43,762 bases of DNA from UMGS902 sp045538895 (GTDB taxonomy: Bacteria > Bacillota > Clostridia > Oscillospirales > CAG-272). Made by a program: the position numbers and the translations under genes. The stretch spans positions 1 to 43,762 of the forward strand of contig JAZQEH010000084.1 of NCBI GenBank assembly GCA_045538895.1. The letters run 5' to 3'. Shown piece after piece: positions 8,401 to 16,357 of the stretch (position 1 is its first letter; each line of letters starts with the position of its first letter). The notes under the pieces were generated by a model that worked only from the letters and a program-made list of their open reading frames with translations, did no database searches and was not told the origin of the DNA.

Positions 8401-8500
8401 GGGCTACGGTGACGGCAGTATACGTCCGAACGGCTCCATAACCCGTGCGGAAGCGGCTACCGTTGTGGTAAAGTTGTATGAGTTTTCGTCAAAAAGCTGA
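5492..8500 (+). CDS. Secreted phosphodiester glycosidase (NAGPA family) with SLH anchor
   Basis: This 1002-aa surface protein begins with a signal peptide (~1-26). Residues ~70-410 form a phosphodiester glycosidase/NAGPA (DUF2233) domain. It shows ADFFSTATGVPMGVFVEDGR near 130, ACGITADGKVIMLVLDGR, and the hallmark NLDGGGSS near 370. Related proteins uncap or cleave sugar phosphodiesters and are often labelled exopolysaccharide proteins. Next come probable beta-rich domains, a Thr/Glu/Val tandem repeat (~633-695), another folded region, and three SLH domains (~819-1000). The SLH domains would bind pyruvylated wall polymer and hold the enzyme on the surface. The ATG is preceded by GAGAGG. It appears monocistronic. 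A role in trimming teichoic-acid-like or capsular polymer is inference. Confidence 0.88.
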   Translation: MSKKKILALIMATLITISAVPVYSTEAEESTTATEISVTEEPQKPQYTYAIDGLGDITAASVKKLGASAQYYNYSCLMGSVKQNVHIIEADVSRGAVLKGVSLGSAFGGRNRVSSLKDDGENRLLGAINADFFSTATGVPMGVFVEDGRYISSSYDRAAIGIDKDGNMFIGNVGDSISLIHGEDRLDVHHLNKYPTIYGAYLITPDFGGTTRLAEGIAATEYVIELFGDIRLGESVRGEIREVRAAVQNSTVPSGCAVLIIPDLYENREAYASLSLGDRVFIDAQVSEQFRYAKNAIGGGDIILIDGEPTSWLSDESIETSRNPRSACGITADGKVIMLVLDGRKPEISSGVKMVALANAMKSLGCVSAINLDGGGSSVMVLWQDGKGKVANNPSDGSERKVPNAIALYEAPNELHTLSLKSDAELVLSGASVPLSLELYGKDGEKREFDFNASNTIFKCDGLFGRAYFEDGVPYFTAADANGVGVITAESLVDGEFVSAKAFLNVTNEPDTLNVSESILLADAGESASFTVNALLGEKAVYFGDKLCVTSENESIITDIQGNTVTVSLGDGYDSTYGMLEISLGGKTVQLPVYFGGEEPLDVGRLFNGYIYVENDGYTLEYSDGVFEIISPMPIVETTEVVETTEVAETTEVAETTEVVETTEAVETTEVVETTEVVETTEVVETTEAVETTAELEIIEEPVTVDVRVRLKDGAFVSSGLSDKRFWMWVEGLSESANPYAVFECVTEDGESEEVAVYYDKFYDFLSFNGRALLTLSAPLGAVSLKTLLGYTAFEGEAGAAFDSVYIAEELDTNLYADTAEHWSGYYVNALSYMGVINGSENLVGELVYNPDGGLNREQFAKILVSYMQIDTEDYSEFALDFADIGEISPWAVPYVRAAVGASLMRGRGTPQDTVVFAPQDSITRQEALYVLGGLIGECEGVPLDFTDSGEIAPWAAENLGKALAAGLVSGYGDGSIRPNGSITRAEAATVVVKLYEFSSKS
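7392..7572 (+). repeat. Tandem 18-bp repeats encoding V-x-E-T-T-E units
   Basis: About ten imperfect 18-bp units (GTTGAAACTACCGAAGTA type) encode VVETTEVAETTE-like hexapeptides within the NAGPA-SLH protein. They form an acidic, Thr-rich linker before the C-terminal part. Near-identical units alternate ACC/ACT and GTA/GTT, which suggests recent slippage-type expansion. Confidence 0.92.
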
Positions 8501-8508
8501 AAAAGCCC

Positions 8509-8537
8509 TTGCATATGAGCGTGTTAAGTGTTAAAAT
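8509..8537 (+). promoter_or_regulatory. Putative sigma-A promoter of hprK
   Basis: TTGCAT (8509-8514), 17-bp spacer, TAAAAT (8532-8537), ~33 bp ahead of the ATG. The -35 is moderate. Confidence 0.55.
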
Positions 8538-8569
8538 TATACATATAACAATGCTTTTGGAGGCAAAAC

Positions 8570-9517
8570 ATGGAAACTTACAGCATTTCCCTTGAACAGA
8601 TAATTAATGAATACTCGCTTGAGGAGATTTATCTTCCCACCAAAGCGGCTGATATTATGATAAGCAGTCCCGAAATCAACCGTCCGGGACTTCCGCTTTG
8701 CGGATATTTCGATTTGTTTGATGCCGACCGGATACAGATTTTCGGTAAGGCGGAAGTGAAATTCCTTGAAGATAAGGCAGACGATGAGGAATACAAGACT
8801 CTCGATGCGTTTTTTGCAAAGCATATTCCTGCGGTTATCGTTACGTCAGGGCTTGAAATTCCTGCGCATATGCTTGAATGTGCGCGCCGCCACGACGTCC
8901 CCGTGCTCCGCACGACCGAGCGTACAAGCGAGTTTGTAGCGGCAATGATCGCTTATCTCAACGTTCAGCTTGCGCCAAGACTTACACGTCACGGTGTACT
9001 CGTTGAGGTTTACGGCGAGGGTGTGCTTATACTCGGCGACAGTGGCGTAGGTAAGAGTGAGACCGCTATCGAGCTTGTAAAGAGAGGTCACCGTCTTATC
9101 GCTGACGATGCCGTTGAAATCAAGAGAACCTCGGCGAAGGCTCTCGTTGGCTCGGCTCCCGAGATAATCCGCCACTACGTTGAGCTTCGCGGTATCGGAA
9201 TTGTTGACGTTCGCCGCCTTTTCGGTATGGGTGCGGTTAAGCTCACCGAAAAAATCGACCTCGTGGTTACGCTTGAGCCGTGGGTGCAGGGAAAAATGTA
9301 CGACCGACTTGGCATGGAGTCCGAAACCGTTGACATTCTCGGCATAAAGGTGCCCTCGCTCACGATTCCCGTGCGTCCCGGACGTAATCTTGCGGTAGTT
9401 CTTGAGATTGCGGCTATGAATAACCGTCAGAAGAAGATGGGCTACAATACCGCCGAGGAGTTCAATAAGCGTCTTATGAGCCAGTACGGCATGGACGAAA
9501 CCGATAAAAACAGATAA
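8570..9517 (+). CDS. hprK: HPr kinase/phosphorylase
   Basis: HprK phosphorylates HPr on the regulatory serine using ATP or PPi and reverses the reaction, linking glycolytic state to carbon catabolite control in Firmicutes. The 315 aa match the usual ~310. An N-terminal HprK_N domain (1-~130) precedes the kinase domain with P-loop GDSGVGKS at 156-163, LIADDAVEI at ~177-184 and the family signature near ELRGIGIVDVRRLFG (206-219). GGAGG lies 8 bp before the ATG. Its usual neighbours (lgt, uvr genes) are absent; it stands alone between two SLH genes with its own terminator. Identification is firm. Confidence 0.97.
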   Translation: METYSISLEQIINEYSLEEIYLPTKAADIMISSPEINRPGLPLCGYFDLFDADRIQIFGKAEVKFLEDKADDEEYKTLDAFFAKHIPAVIVTSGLEIPAHMLECARRHDVPVLRTTERTSEFVAAMIAYLNVQLAPRLTRHGVLVEVYGEGVLILGDSGVGKSETAIELVKRGHRLIADDAVEIKRTSAKALVGSAPEIIRHYVELRGIGIVDVRRLFGMGAVKLTEKIDLVVTLEPWVQGKMYDRLGMESETVDILGIKVPSLTIPVRPGRNLAVVLEIAAMNNRQKKMGYNTAEEFNKRLMSQYGMDETDKNR

Positions 9518-9535
9518 TATTTCAAATTACAAATT

Positions 9536-9564
9536 CGTATGGCGAGGGCTTGCTCCCGCCATAC
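9536..9564. repeat. Short GC-rich palindrome downstream of hprK
   Basis: The inverted repeat CGTATGGCG...CGCCATACG around GAGGGCTTGCTCC resembles the arms of the repeat at 39295-39372 (GGGCGGGGG / CCCCCGCCC). It is probably a solo hairpin of the same class of intergenic repeats, without an outer frame. Confidence 0.55.
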
Positions 9565-9581
9565 GGTATAGATACATCTCC

Positions 9582-9607
9582 AAAATCCCGCTTTTGCGGG
9601 ATTTTTT
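9582..9607 (+). terminator. Intrinsic terminator of hprK
   Basis: Stem AAAATCCCGC / GCGGGATTTT with TTTT loop and trailing T run. Confidence 0.9.
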
Positions 9608-9680
9608 ATATTATTTTGCACAAAAATAATTTCTAAAGGGTGTATAAAATTACAAAATGCTGAAAAATAGGAAAAAAGAC

Positions 9681-9709
9681 TTGTAAATCTTGTCACAATG
9701 TAGTAATAT
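9681..9709 (+). promoter_or_regulatory. Promoter of the large SLH protein
   Basis: TTGTAA (9681-9686), 17-bp spacer, TAATAT (9704-9709), giving a ~63-nt leader ending in AAAGGAG (9764-9770). No riboswitch fold was recognised in the leader. Confidence 0.7.
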
Positions 9710-9778
9710 GCTATTAGGAAACTTATCGCTATGGGATAGCTATGCCTATTTCACGGCGGTTTTAAAGGAGATTTTAGT

Positions 9779-12700
9779 ATGAAAAGACATGGAAGATTCT
9801 TATCGCTCATACTTGCCGTAATGCTCGCAGCTCTTATGCTCGTATCGGCAAGCGGCCTTGAGATTTTCATTATCGCTTCGTCCGATGAGTACTTAAGCTT
9901 CGGCACCTCGGCAAGCTATCTTGAAACTATCGGGGTTATGCAGGGTTACGGTGACGGCGACCTCCACCTTGAGGAGCCTATTCAGCGTTACCAGGCTGCA
10001 CTTTTCTTTGCACGTGTTATCACCGGTATTACCAATGCTGATGCATGGGGTACAGGCGCAAGTGCAGAGTATAAAGACGTACCCGAATACGGCCCCGTAA
10101 TCGACATGGTTTCCGATATGGGAATCGTTCGCGGCTACGGCAACGGTGTTTACGGCTACAATGACGGTATCCGTTATCAGGATATGTGTGCTATGCTTGT
10201 ACGTGCTCTCGGTTATGAAACCGATGACATGGTTAAGGCATACCCCATGTCTTATATTCTTAAGGTAAAAGAGCTCGGTCTTGACCTTGCTAACGTTAAG
10301 GGCTCCGATTACCTTAACCGCGGTCAGACTGCACAGATGGTATACGATGCTCTCGTTACCGACATTATGGAATATGATGCAGACGAAAATGACAGAATTC
10401 AGGCTATTATCGACGCAATCAGAGAAGATAATAACCGCCCTGCTGCAAACGACGTTGCTGAAACATATCTTGAGAGAAACTTCAACGTTTCCTCCACTAT
10501 GTATTTTGAAATCGTTGCAACCGAGAACTATGCGGCTTGGGACAATGATACCGCAGAAGAAGGCTACATTACCGCTTATCAGCTTATTGAAGGCGAAGAC
10601 GGCGTGTTTGATTACGGCAGCGAGTGGAAGATCCCTGTTGAGGGTACTGCTACTGCAGAAGTAAGCGAAATGGACCTTATCGGTAAGACTATCGCTGTTG
10701 TATTCGACGATAAGGAGCCTACTGCTGAAAAGCTTGAAAACGAGGATTGCGCTATCGTTCACGCAAGCATGGTAAAGGGTGTTACCTACGAAAACCTCGG
10801 CGAGCTTAGCTTTGTTAAGTATGATGAGGACAAGGAAAAGCTCACTCTCGGTACAAAGACTGTTACTCTTGAGGACCTTGACAAGTATGCCCTTATCTGG
10901 CAGTACGGTCTGGAGGCAACCGATGCTATCATTGATATAGATGTTGATGCATTTATCGATTCGCTTGAGTATCATACATATTTCGCTCTCGAATGCTACG
11001 ATATCAACAATGACGGCAACTACGATACAATTATCCGTAAGCCCTACGCATTCGGTCAGTATGCAGAGCGTACATACAGTGGCACTAAGTACACCATGAT
11101 CGGTATGTACTATGCACAGGGTGTTCACGATACCACAAGCACCACCGACAAGACCGATGAAAACCGCAGCTACTTTGTTGAGTATTTCCTCGGCAAGGAA
11201 GGCGGCGTTACCGGTATTGCAAGCAAGTCTTATACAAATTACCGTCCCGGCGACACAACTCTCAAGATTTCCGAGAGCACAGGTAAGCTTTCCGCAAGCG
11301 TAGCTGTAAGCGGCAAGGAAATCAAGAGCGGCGACTTCATGATTTACTGCTACAATCCTCTTGTAAACAAGCTTGAGGTTGTTGAAAATCTCGGCACATA
11401 CCAGCTTGGTGCTGTTTCCGGTTACAAGACCGGTGCACAGACCTATACTCTTGACGGCAGCGCAATGAGCGTTGGTCTCCCCGGCTCGTTTGCATATGCA
11501 AACGGTCTCCTTGCAGGCGAGGGTGCATACGCTTCCACCATCAACGACGTTAAGACAATGGTTGCTAACTACGAAAAGGGTAACAACAATGCAAAATACC
11601 TTGAGTATGACGGCAAGATCATTTACATTGAGCCCTTCGGTTCAAGCGAGGTTGTTGTCGGCAGCGACTACGTTGTTGTTGACATGGTTGAAACTCTCGA
11701 CAAGCACCTTGAAGAGGACGAAAATGCAACAGACATCGCTTTTGTTGACGATTACGCAGTAATCACAACTCTCGACGTTACAACAGGCAATTTCGCTGAA
11801 ATCAACGTTGAGTCGCTCACTTATACCGAAAATGACGCTGTAAAGACTGTTAAGTTCGACAAGTGGGAAGACAAGCAGGCACTTACCTGGGAAGAAATGG
11901 AAATCTACAACACCTTTGTTGCAAACGGCACAATCTATGCGGCAGAGGATAAGGATGAAGACGGCAAGTTCGAGCTTTACGCTTACGGCACTGAAAAGTG
12001 CAACATTCTCGGCGCAAAGGCTCTTAACCCCGTTGATCTTGCAACTGTAGATTTTGAAAACGATACTCCTTCCGTATACTTCACATACAACAAGTCCATC
12101 GTATACGTTGCTGAAAACAACACCGGTATTTCTACCGAGCGTGTAAGCACCTCCAATAATACCGTTTGCACCGTTATCGGTCAGGACGGTTACGTGGTTG
12201 TTAAGGGCGCTCTCGGCAACTACCCTGATGACAACAATGCACTCTGGCTCTCGGACGCTGCTGTAATTCTCGAATCCACCGATTCACAGATTACAATTTT
12301 TGACCCTGTAGCATACGTTAACGCAGATGCTGATAAGAACGTATTCGGCGGCGACGTTGCAAGTGTATGGAATACCTCCGAGGGTGCAAGCGGCACTGAC
12401 GGTATTGCATATTACATCATGCTTGAAAATACCTCTTACAACGGTTCCGCTATCCTTGAGGACACCGACGGCTCCGCTAAGGAAACCGAAGACGGCGAAA
12501 CGCTTTATACACACGAATACAGAGGTCTTTATAACCTCGTTACACGTTCAACCGAGAACGTAACTCTCGTTACTACCTCTCCCGAGGCTCCTTTGAGCGA
12601 GATCATCAACTCAATTCACAGCGTAATCCGTTACGATGCTGAAAAGAGCGAAGCAACCCTTACAAGCTTCGGCGAAGTATTCGTTGAAAATGGCGAGTAC

Positions 12701-13399
12701 CACTACGGCGGCTTTGCATGGCTTGCAGCTAAGGACAGAATCAGCTTCTCCACTCAGGATAAGGATAAGAACGGCGACGGCAGAATCACCGGCGACGAAA
12801 AGGGTACTTCCTTGTACTACAACGAGGACAGCGATAAGGTATATCAGACCTTGGCAGGACTCAACGTTCTCTTTATCGACATGGACGGCGGTGCTGACGT
12901 AGACTCTGACGAATACAGCTTTGCTGATTCCTACGTATTCTACAAGGATGACGAAAGCAACCGTAAGTACTACTCTTCAGTTGACCTTGTAGACCGTGAG
13001 CAGGGCGTTGACTACCCCATAGGTACGTTCCCTGTTAAGCGTCATATCAGTACAAGCGGCAGCGACTTCACTGCTGACCTTGCAAACGGTAGAGTATCTA
13101 CTCTCACTGCAGGTAAGAACGGTCTTATTTCCTCGGCTGGTTACTTCCGTTGGAACGGCTGGTGTGACTACCTCATTCCTCCCGTAAACGAAGACGGTGA
13201 CACCGTATGGACATACGAAGGTTCTCTCCGTGTACAGGTTACTTACTATGCGTACATCGACTACGATGCAGAAGCAGATACTGTTGATGCAGTAGTAGTT
13301 CGTATCGGTAAGCCCGTTGGCGTAGTTGGCGGCGATATCAATACCCCCGACTTTAGCGAAGAACCCACCGATCCCTCTTACAACTACACAACTGAATAA
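9779..13399 (+). CDS. Large SLH-domain surface protein, candidate S-layer protein
   Basis: This 1206-aa protein has a signal peptide (~1-26) and three N-terminal SLH domains (~45-85, 100-147, 155-195; motifs MQGYGDG and VRGYGNG, as expected for S-layer homology). About 1000 residues follow, Asp/Glu/Tyr/Thr-rich with very few Cys, that I cannot assign. Several DxDxDG-like loops appear: a canonical 12-residue EF-hand-type loop at 996-1007 (DKNGDGRITGDE), NNDGNYD near 407, and KDEDGKFE near 724, suggesting Ca2+-dependent folding or assembly. Codon choice is very restricted (CTC/CTT Leu, AAG Lys, few TTA/TCA codons), unlike neighbours, which is typical of highly expressed genes. It has its own promoter, strong Shine-Dalgarno and terminator. 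The S-layer role is inference. Confidence 0.85.
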   Translation: MKRHGRFLSLILAVMLAALMLVSASGLEIFIIASSDEYLSFGTSASYLETIGVMQGYGDGDLHLEEPIQRYQAALFFARVITGITNADAWGTGASAEYKDVPEYGPVIDMVSDMGIVRGYGNGVYGYNDGIRYQDMCAMLVRALGYETDDMVKAYPMSYILKVKELGLDLANVKGSDYLNRGQTAQMVYDALVTDIMEYDADENDRIQAIIDAIREDNNRPAANDVAETYLERNFNVSSTMYFEIVATENYAAWDNDTAEEGYITAYQLIEGEDGVFDYGSEWKIPVEGTATAEVSEMDLIGKTIAVVFDDKEPTAEKLENEDCAIVHASMVKGVTYENLGELSFVKYDEDKEKLTLGTKTVTLEDLDKYALIWQYGLEATDAIIDIDVDAFIDSLEYHTYFALECYDINNDGNYDTIIRKPYAFGQYAERTYSGTKYTMIGMYYAQGVHDTTSTTDKTDENRSYFVEYFLGKEGGVTGIASKSYTNYRPGDTTLKISESTGKLSASVAVSGKEIKSGDFMIYCYNPLVNKLEVVENLGTYQLGAVSGYKTGAQTYTLDGSAMSVGLPGSFAYANGLLAGEGAYASTINDVKTMVANYEKGNNNAKYLEYDGKIIYIEPFGSSEVVVGSDYVVVDMVETLDKHLEEDENATDIAFVDDYAVITTLDVTTGNFAEINVESLTYTENDAVKTVKFDKWEDKQALTWEEMEIYNTFVANGTIYAAEDKDEDGKFELYAYGTEKCNILGAKALNPVDLATVDFENDTPSVYFTYNKSIVYVAENNTGISTERVSTSNNTVCTVIGQDGYVVVKGALGNYPDDNNALWLSDAAVILESTDSQITIFDPVAYVNADADKNVFGGDVASVWNTSEGASGTDGIAYYIMLENTSYNGSAILEDTDGSAKETEDGETLYTHEYRGLYNLVTRSTENVTLVTTSPEAPLSEIINSIHSVIRYDAEKSEATLTSFGEVFVENGEYHYGGFAWLAAKDRISFSTQDKDKNGDGRITGDEKGTSLYYNEDSDKVYQTLAGLNVLFIDMDGGADVDSDEYSFADSYVFYKDDESNRKYYSSVDLVDREQGVDYPIGTFPVKRHISTSGSDFTADLANGRVSTLTAGKNGLISSAGYFRWNGWCDYLIPPVNEDGDTVWTYEGSLRVQVTYYAYIDYDAEADTVDAVVVRIGKPVGVVGGDINTPDFSEEPTDPSYNYTTE

Positions 13400-13407
13400 G
13401 TTGAAAC

Positions 13408-13436
13408 AAAAAGGCATCCTTCGGGATGCCTTTTTT
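13408..13436 (+). terminator. Intrinsic terminator of the SLH protein gene
   Basis: Stem AAAAAGGCATCC / GGATGCCTTTTTT with TTCG tetraloop, 8 bp after the stop codon. It has the same architecture as the terminator at 5085. Confidence 0.93.
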
Positions 13437-13447
13437 GCATGTTAAGA

Positions 13448-13631
13448 TAAATTAATGTTTACGGGAAGTAACGAAGGTGTTCTTTCTTAAGAAGAAAGAA
13501 CCAAAGAAAAACTGTAAAATATTTAATAAGTAGCCGTGGCTACAGACAATATTTTTTTACAAAAAGGTTTGGAGGTGTCGGAACCTTTCCTTAAAAGGTT
13601 CTGACGATTATTTCCCATAAACATTAATTTA
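13448..13631 (+). repeat. Framed dispersed repeat with module A (184 bp)
   Basis: The terminal inverted repeats at 13448-13467 and 13612-13631 match at 19 of 20 positions (TAAATTAATGTTTAYGGGAA). The interior is module A with three palindromes: GTTCTTTCTT-AAG-AAGAAAGAAC, TAGCC-GT-GGCTA and GAACCTTT/AAAAGGTTC. Module A is nearly identical to the copy at 16376-16519. It encodes no ORF. No clear target-site duplication is visible. Together with the terminator and araC promoter it accounts for the 329-bp gap. Confidence 0.88.
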
Positions 13632-13657
13632 CATCAAAATCAATTTAAACTTTCATA

Positions 13658-13686
13658 TTGCAAATATCACACTTTTGTGATATACT
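13658..13686 (+). promoter_or_regulatory. araC-lepA promoter with overlapping palindrome
   Basis: TTGCAA (13658-13663), 17-bp spacer, TATACT (13681-13686). A 7-bp inverted repeat, ATATCAC (13664-13670) / GTGATAT (13677-13683), overlaps the spacer and -10 box, as expected for a repressor operator, possibly autoregulation by the AraC protein. Confidence 0.65.
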
Positions 13687-13728
13687 GTTTCCATACCTAT
13701 TAAGCTGACGGAGGTGACAGAGGTATAT

Positions 13729-14511
13729 ATGGAACATATGCTTTCGCTTGAAGTTATACCCGAATACAATTATGCCTCTTTCCGATTCTTTGAAGAGCAT
13801 GAAAAGCACATGACAAGAGTTGTCACAAAGGACGTGCTTTTGCTTGTTTTTTCGGGTGAGCTTAAGTTTGTTGAGGATGGCGTACCTGTAACGGTTTCGG
13901 CAGGGGAATACTATATTCAACGCAAAGGGTTATACCATACGGCAACCGAAGAAAGCAACATGCCGAAGTATTATTTCATCCATTTTACGGGTGAATTTGA
14001 CACGGGCGGGCAAGGCTTGCCGATAAGGGGAAATGCCGATTTCTCGGAGCTTTTTCCGCTGTTTAAAAAACTCGATGCACTTCGCATGTCGCGGGCATCG
14101 CTGATTGAAAAAACGGCAGTGTTTTTAGAGATTCTTTCCTGCCTCAAAAAGCAGAATGACCGCACCGGCAAAAACACTGTGGTGTTAAAGGTAATAACCA
14201 TGGTATCCGAGGATATGCAAAAGCCGTTTTTGCTTGACGAGATTGCCGAAAAATGCGGATACAGTAAGAATCATGTGATAAACGTTTTCAAAAAGGAAAC
14301 GGGAAAAACGCCTTATGCCTACATTACCGAGCTTCGCATTTCCATGGCAAAACGCCTGCTTCTCAATTCCGAAAGCTCGCTTGCACAGATAGGTGTTGAG
14401 TGCGGCTTTGGCGATTACATAAACTTTTATAAGGCATTTGTGAAAGCGGTGGGTGAGGCACCTCTTGCATGGAAACACAGAATGCTTAAGGATAACAACC
14501 ATAACCAATAA
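13729..14511 (+). CDS. AraC-family transcriptional regulator
   Basis: The N-terminal ~140 residues form a cupin-like AraC sensor domain (LVFSGELKFVEDGVPVTVSAGEYYIQRKG). The C-terminal ~100 form the paired HTH AraC DNA-binding domain (LLDEIAEKCGYSKNHVINVFKKETG, then SLAQIGVECGFGDYINFYKAF). The ATG at 13729 follows GGAGGTG (13710-13716) and AGAGG; a GTG at 13714 would overlap the first of these, so the ATG is preferred, giving 260 aa. The ligand is unknown; relatives in gut Clostridia often sense sugars. lepA follows after 23 bp without a promoter, so the two are probably co-transcribed, which is an unusual partnership. Confidence 0.9.
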   Translation: MEHMLSLEVIPEYNYASFRFFEEHEKHMTRVVTKDVLLLVFSGELKFVEDGVPVTVSAGEYYIQRKGLYHTATEESNMPKYYFIHFTGEFDTGGQGLPIRGNADFSELFPLFKKLDALRMSRASLIEKTAVFLEILSCLKKQNDRTGKNTVVLKVITMVSEDMQKPFLLDEIAEKCGYSKNHVINVFKKETGKTPYAYITELRISMAKRLLLNSESSLAQIGVECGFGDYINFYKAFVKAVGEAPLAWKHRMLKDNNHNQ

Positions 14512-14534
14512 TATTTTTGAAAGGTATATTTACC

Positions 14535-16349
14535 GTGAGTGACAAGCAAAAACGTATAAGAAATTTTTCTATTATTGCACATATTGACCACGGCAAGTCC
14601 ACTCTTGCCGACCGTATTCTTGAATATACACGCACAGTTTCCATCCGTGAGATGGAGGAGCAGTTGCTTGACAATATGGACCTTGAGCGTGAAAGAGGTA
14701 TTACGATCAAGGCGCGTGCAGTGCGTCTTGACTATACCGCACAGAACGGTGAGGAGTACACCCTCAACCTGATTGACACCCCAGGGCACGTTGACTTTAA
14801 CTACGAGGTTTCACGTAGTCTTAACGCATGCGACGGTGCACTTTTGGTCGTTGACGCAACACAGGGAATTGAGGCACAGACTCTTGCCAATGCTTATCTT
14901 GCCGTTGATGCAAATCTTGAGATCGTTCCCGTTATTAACAAAATTGACCTGCCCAGCGCAGACGTTGACCGTGTAAGAAACGAGATAGAGGACGTTATCG
15001 GTATTCTTGCCGAGGGTTGTCCTGCCGTTTCTGCAAAGACCGGACTCAATATAGGCGATGTGCTTGATAAGATAGTCAGCGATATTCCTGCCCCCGTCGG
15101 TGACGAAAATGCTCCGCTTAAGTGCCTGATTTTTGACTCATACTATGACAGCTATCTCGGCGTGGTTGTATACGTGCGTGTTATGGACGGTACACTTAAG
15201 GCAGGCGAGCGAATCAGACTTATGAGCAACGGTGCAGAATTTGACGTTGTTGAGGTTGGCTCAATGGAGCCGTTCGGTCTTAAAAAGCGTGATAGCCTTT
15301 CGGCTGGTGAGGTTGGCTACATCACCGCAAGTATTAAATATGTCGGCGACACACGTGTGGGCGATACTGTTACCCATGCAGATGCTCCTGCGGACGAGCC
15401 TCTCCCCGGCTTTAAATCCGTTCAGCCGATGGTTTATGCAGGCATTTATCCTGCCGACGGCGCACGTTACGGCGACCTCCGTGACGCACTTGAAAAGCTG
15501 CAGCTTAACGATGCGGCTTTGCTCTTTGAACCCGAAACCTCGGTTGCACTCGGCTTTGGCTTCCGTTGCGGTTTCCTTGGACTTCTGCATATGGAGATTA
15601 TCGAGGAAAGACTTGAGCGTGAGTTTAATCTTGACCTTATTACAACCGCCCCCGGCGTCATTTATAAGATAACGATGCGTGACGGCGAGGTCCGCATGAT
15701 TGAAAATCCCGCAAGCTATCCCTCCCCCGATGAAATAGAAACTGCGGCAGAGCCCGTTGTGCGTGCTACTATTATTACCCCGACTGATTATGTCGGAGGT
15801 ATTATGGAGCTTTGTCAGGATAAGCGAGGCAACTTTATTGATATGAAGTATATCGACCAGACACGTGCCGAGCTTCACTATATTTTGCCGCTTAACGAGA
15901 TTATCTATGACTTTTTTGATGCACTCAAGAGCCGTAGCCGTGGATATGCTTCGCTTGACTATGAGTTTGCGGAATACGTTCCGTCAAAGCTTGTCCGCCT
16001 TGACTTTATGCTTAACGGTGAGCAGGTTGACGCACTTTCGTTTATCGTGCATGAGGAAAAAGCTTATGCAAGAGCACGCCGTATAGCGGAAAAACTTAAG
16101 GATAACATACCTCGTCAGCTTTTTGAGGTGCCGATTCAGGCGGCGATAGGCAACCGTATTATCGCACGTGAAACCGTAAAGGCTATGCGTAAGGACGTGC
16201 GTGCAAAGTGCTACGGCGGTGATATTACACGTAAGAAGAAGCTGCTTGAAAAGCAGAAAGAAGGTAAGAAGAAGATGCGTAAGCTCGGTTCGGTTGAGGT
16301 TTCTCCCGAGGCGTTTATGGCAGTTCTGCGCCTTGATGATGATAAATAA
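14535..16349 (+). CDS. lepA: Elongation factor 4 (LepA)
   Basis: EF4 is a ribosome-associated translational GTPase that acts on initiation and translocation states. The GTG at 14535 is preferred over the upstream in-frame TTG because GAAAGG lies ~10 bp before it and the product then starts at the family-typical MSDKQKRIRNFSIIAHIDHGKST. The 604 aa include G1 (AHIDHGKST, ~15-23), ERERGITI, the DTPGHVDF switch and NKIDLP. Then come EF-G-like domains and the LepA-specific C-terminal domain. Length is normal. In other Clostridia lepA often precedes hemN; here the next gene is convergent and the end is marked by a framed repeat. Confidence 0.98.
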   Translation: MSDKQKRIRNFSIIAHIDHGKSTLADRILEYTRTVSIREMEEQLLDNMDLERERGITIKARAVRLDYTAQNGEEYTLNLIDTPGHVDFNYEVSRSLNACDGALLVVDATQGIEAQTLANAYLAVDANLEIVPVINKIDLPSADVDRVRNEIEDVIGILAEGCPAVSAKTGLNIGDVLDKIVSDIPAPVGDENAPLKCLIFDSYYDSYLGVVVYVRVMDGTLKAGERIRLMSNGAEFDVVEVGSMEPFGLKKRDSLSAGEVGYITASIKYVGDTRVGDTVTHADAPADEPLPGFKSVQPMVYAGIYPADGARYGDLRDALEKLQLNDAALLFEPETSVALGFGFRCGFLGLLHMEIIEERLEREFNLDLITTAPGVIYKITMRDGEVRMIENPASYPSPDEIETAAEPVVRATIITPTDYVGGIMELCQDKRGNFIDMKYIDQTRAELHYILPLNEIIYDFFDALKSRSRGYASLDYEFAEYVPSKLVRLDFMLNGEQVDALSFIVHEEKAYARARRIAEKLKDNIPRQLFEVPIQAAIGNRIIARETVKAMRKDVRAKCYGGDITRKKKLLEKQKEGKKKMRKLGSVEVSPEAFMAVLRLDDDK

Positions 16350-16357
16350 AGAAAAGA

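Noticed and set aside
9893..11128. 411-aa open frame on the minus strand
   Set aside because: Antisense to the SLH protein in a codon-biased gene that avoids TTA, CTA and TCA, so antisense stops are rare. Cys/Val/Ile-rich nonsense composition and no start site.
13448..13631. Insertion sequence
   Set aside because: Terminal inverted repeats are present but the interior is 140 bp with no transposase frame and no clear target-site duplication; it is called a framed repeat instead.
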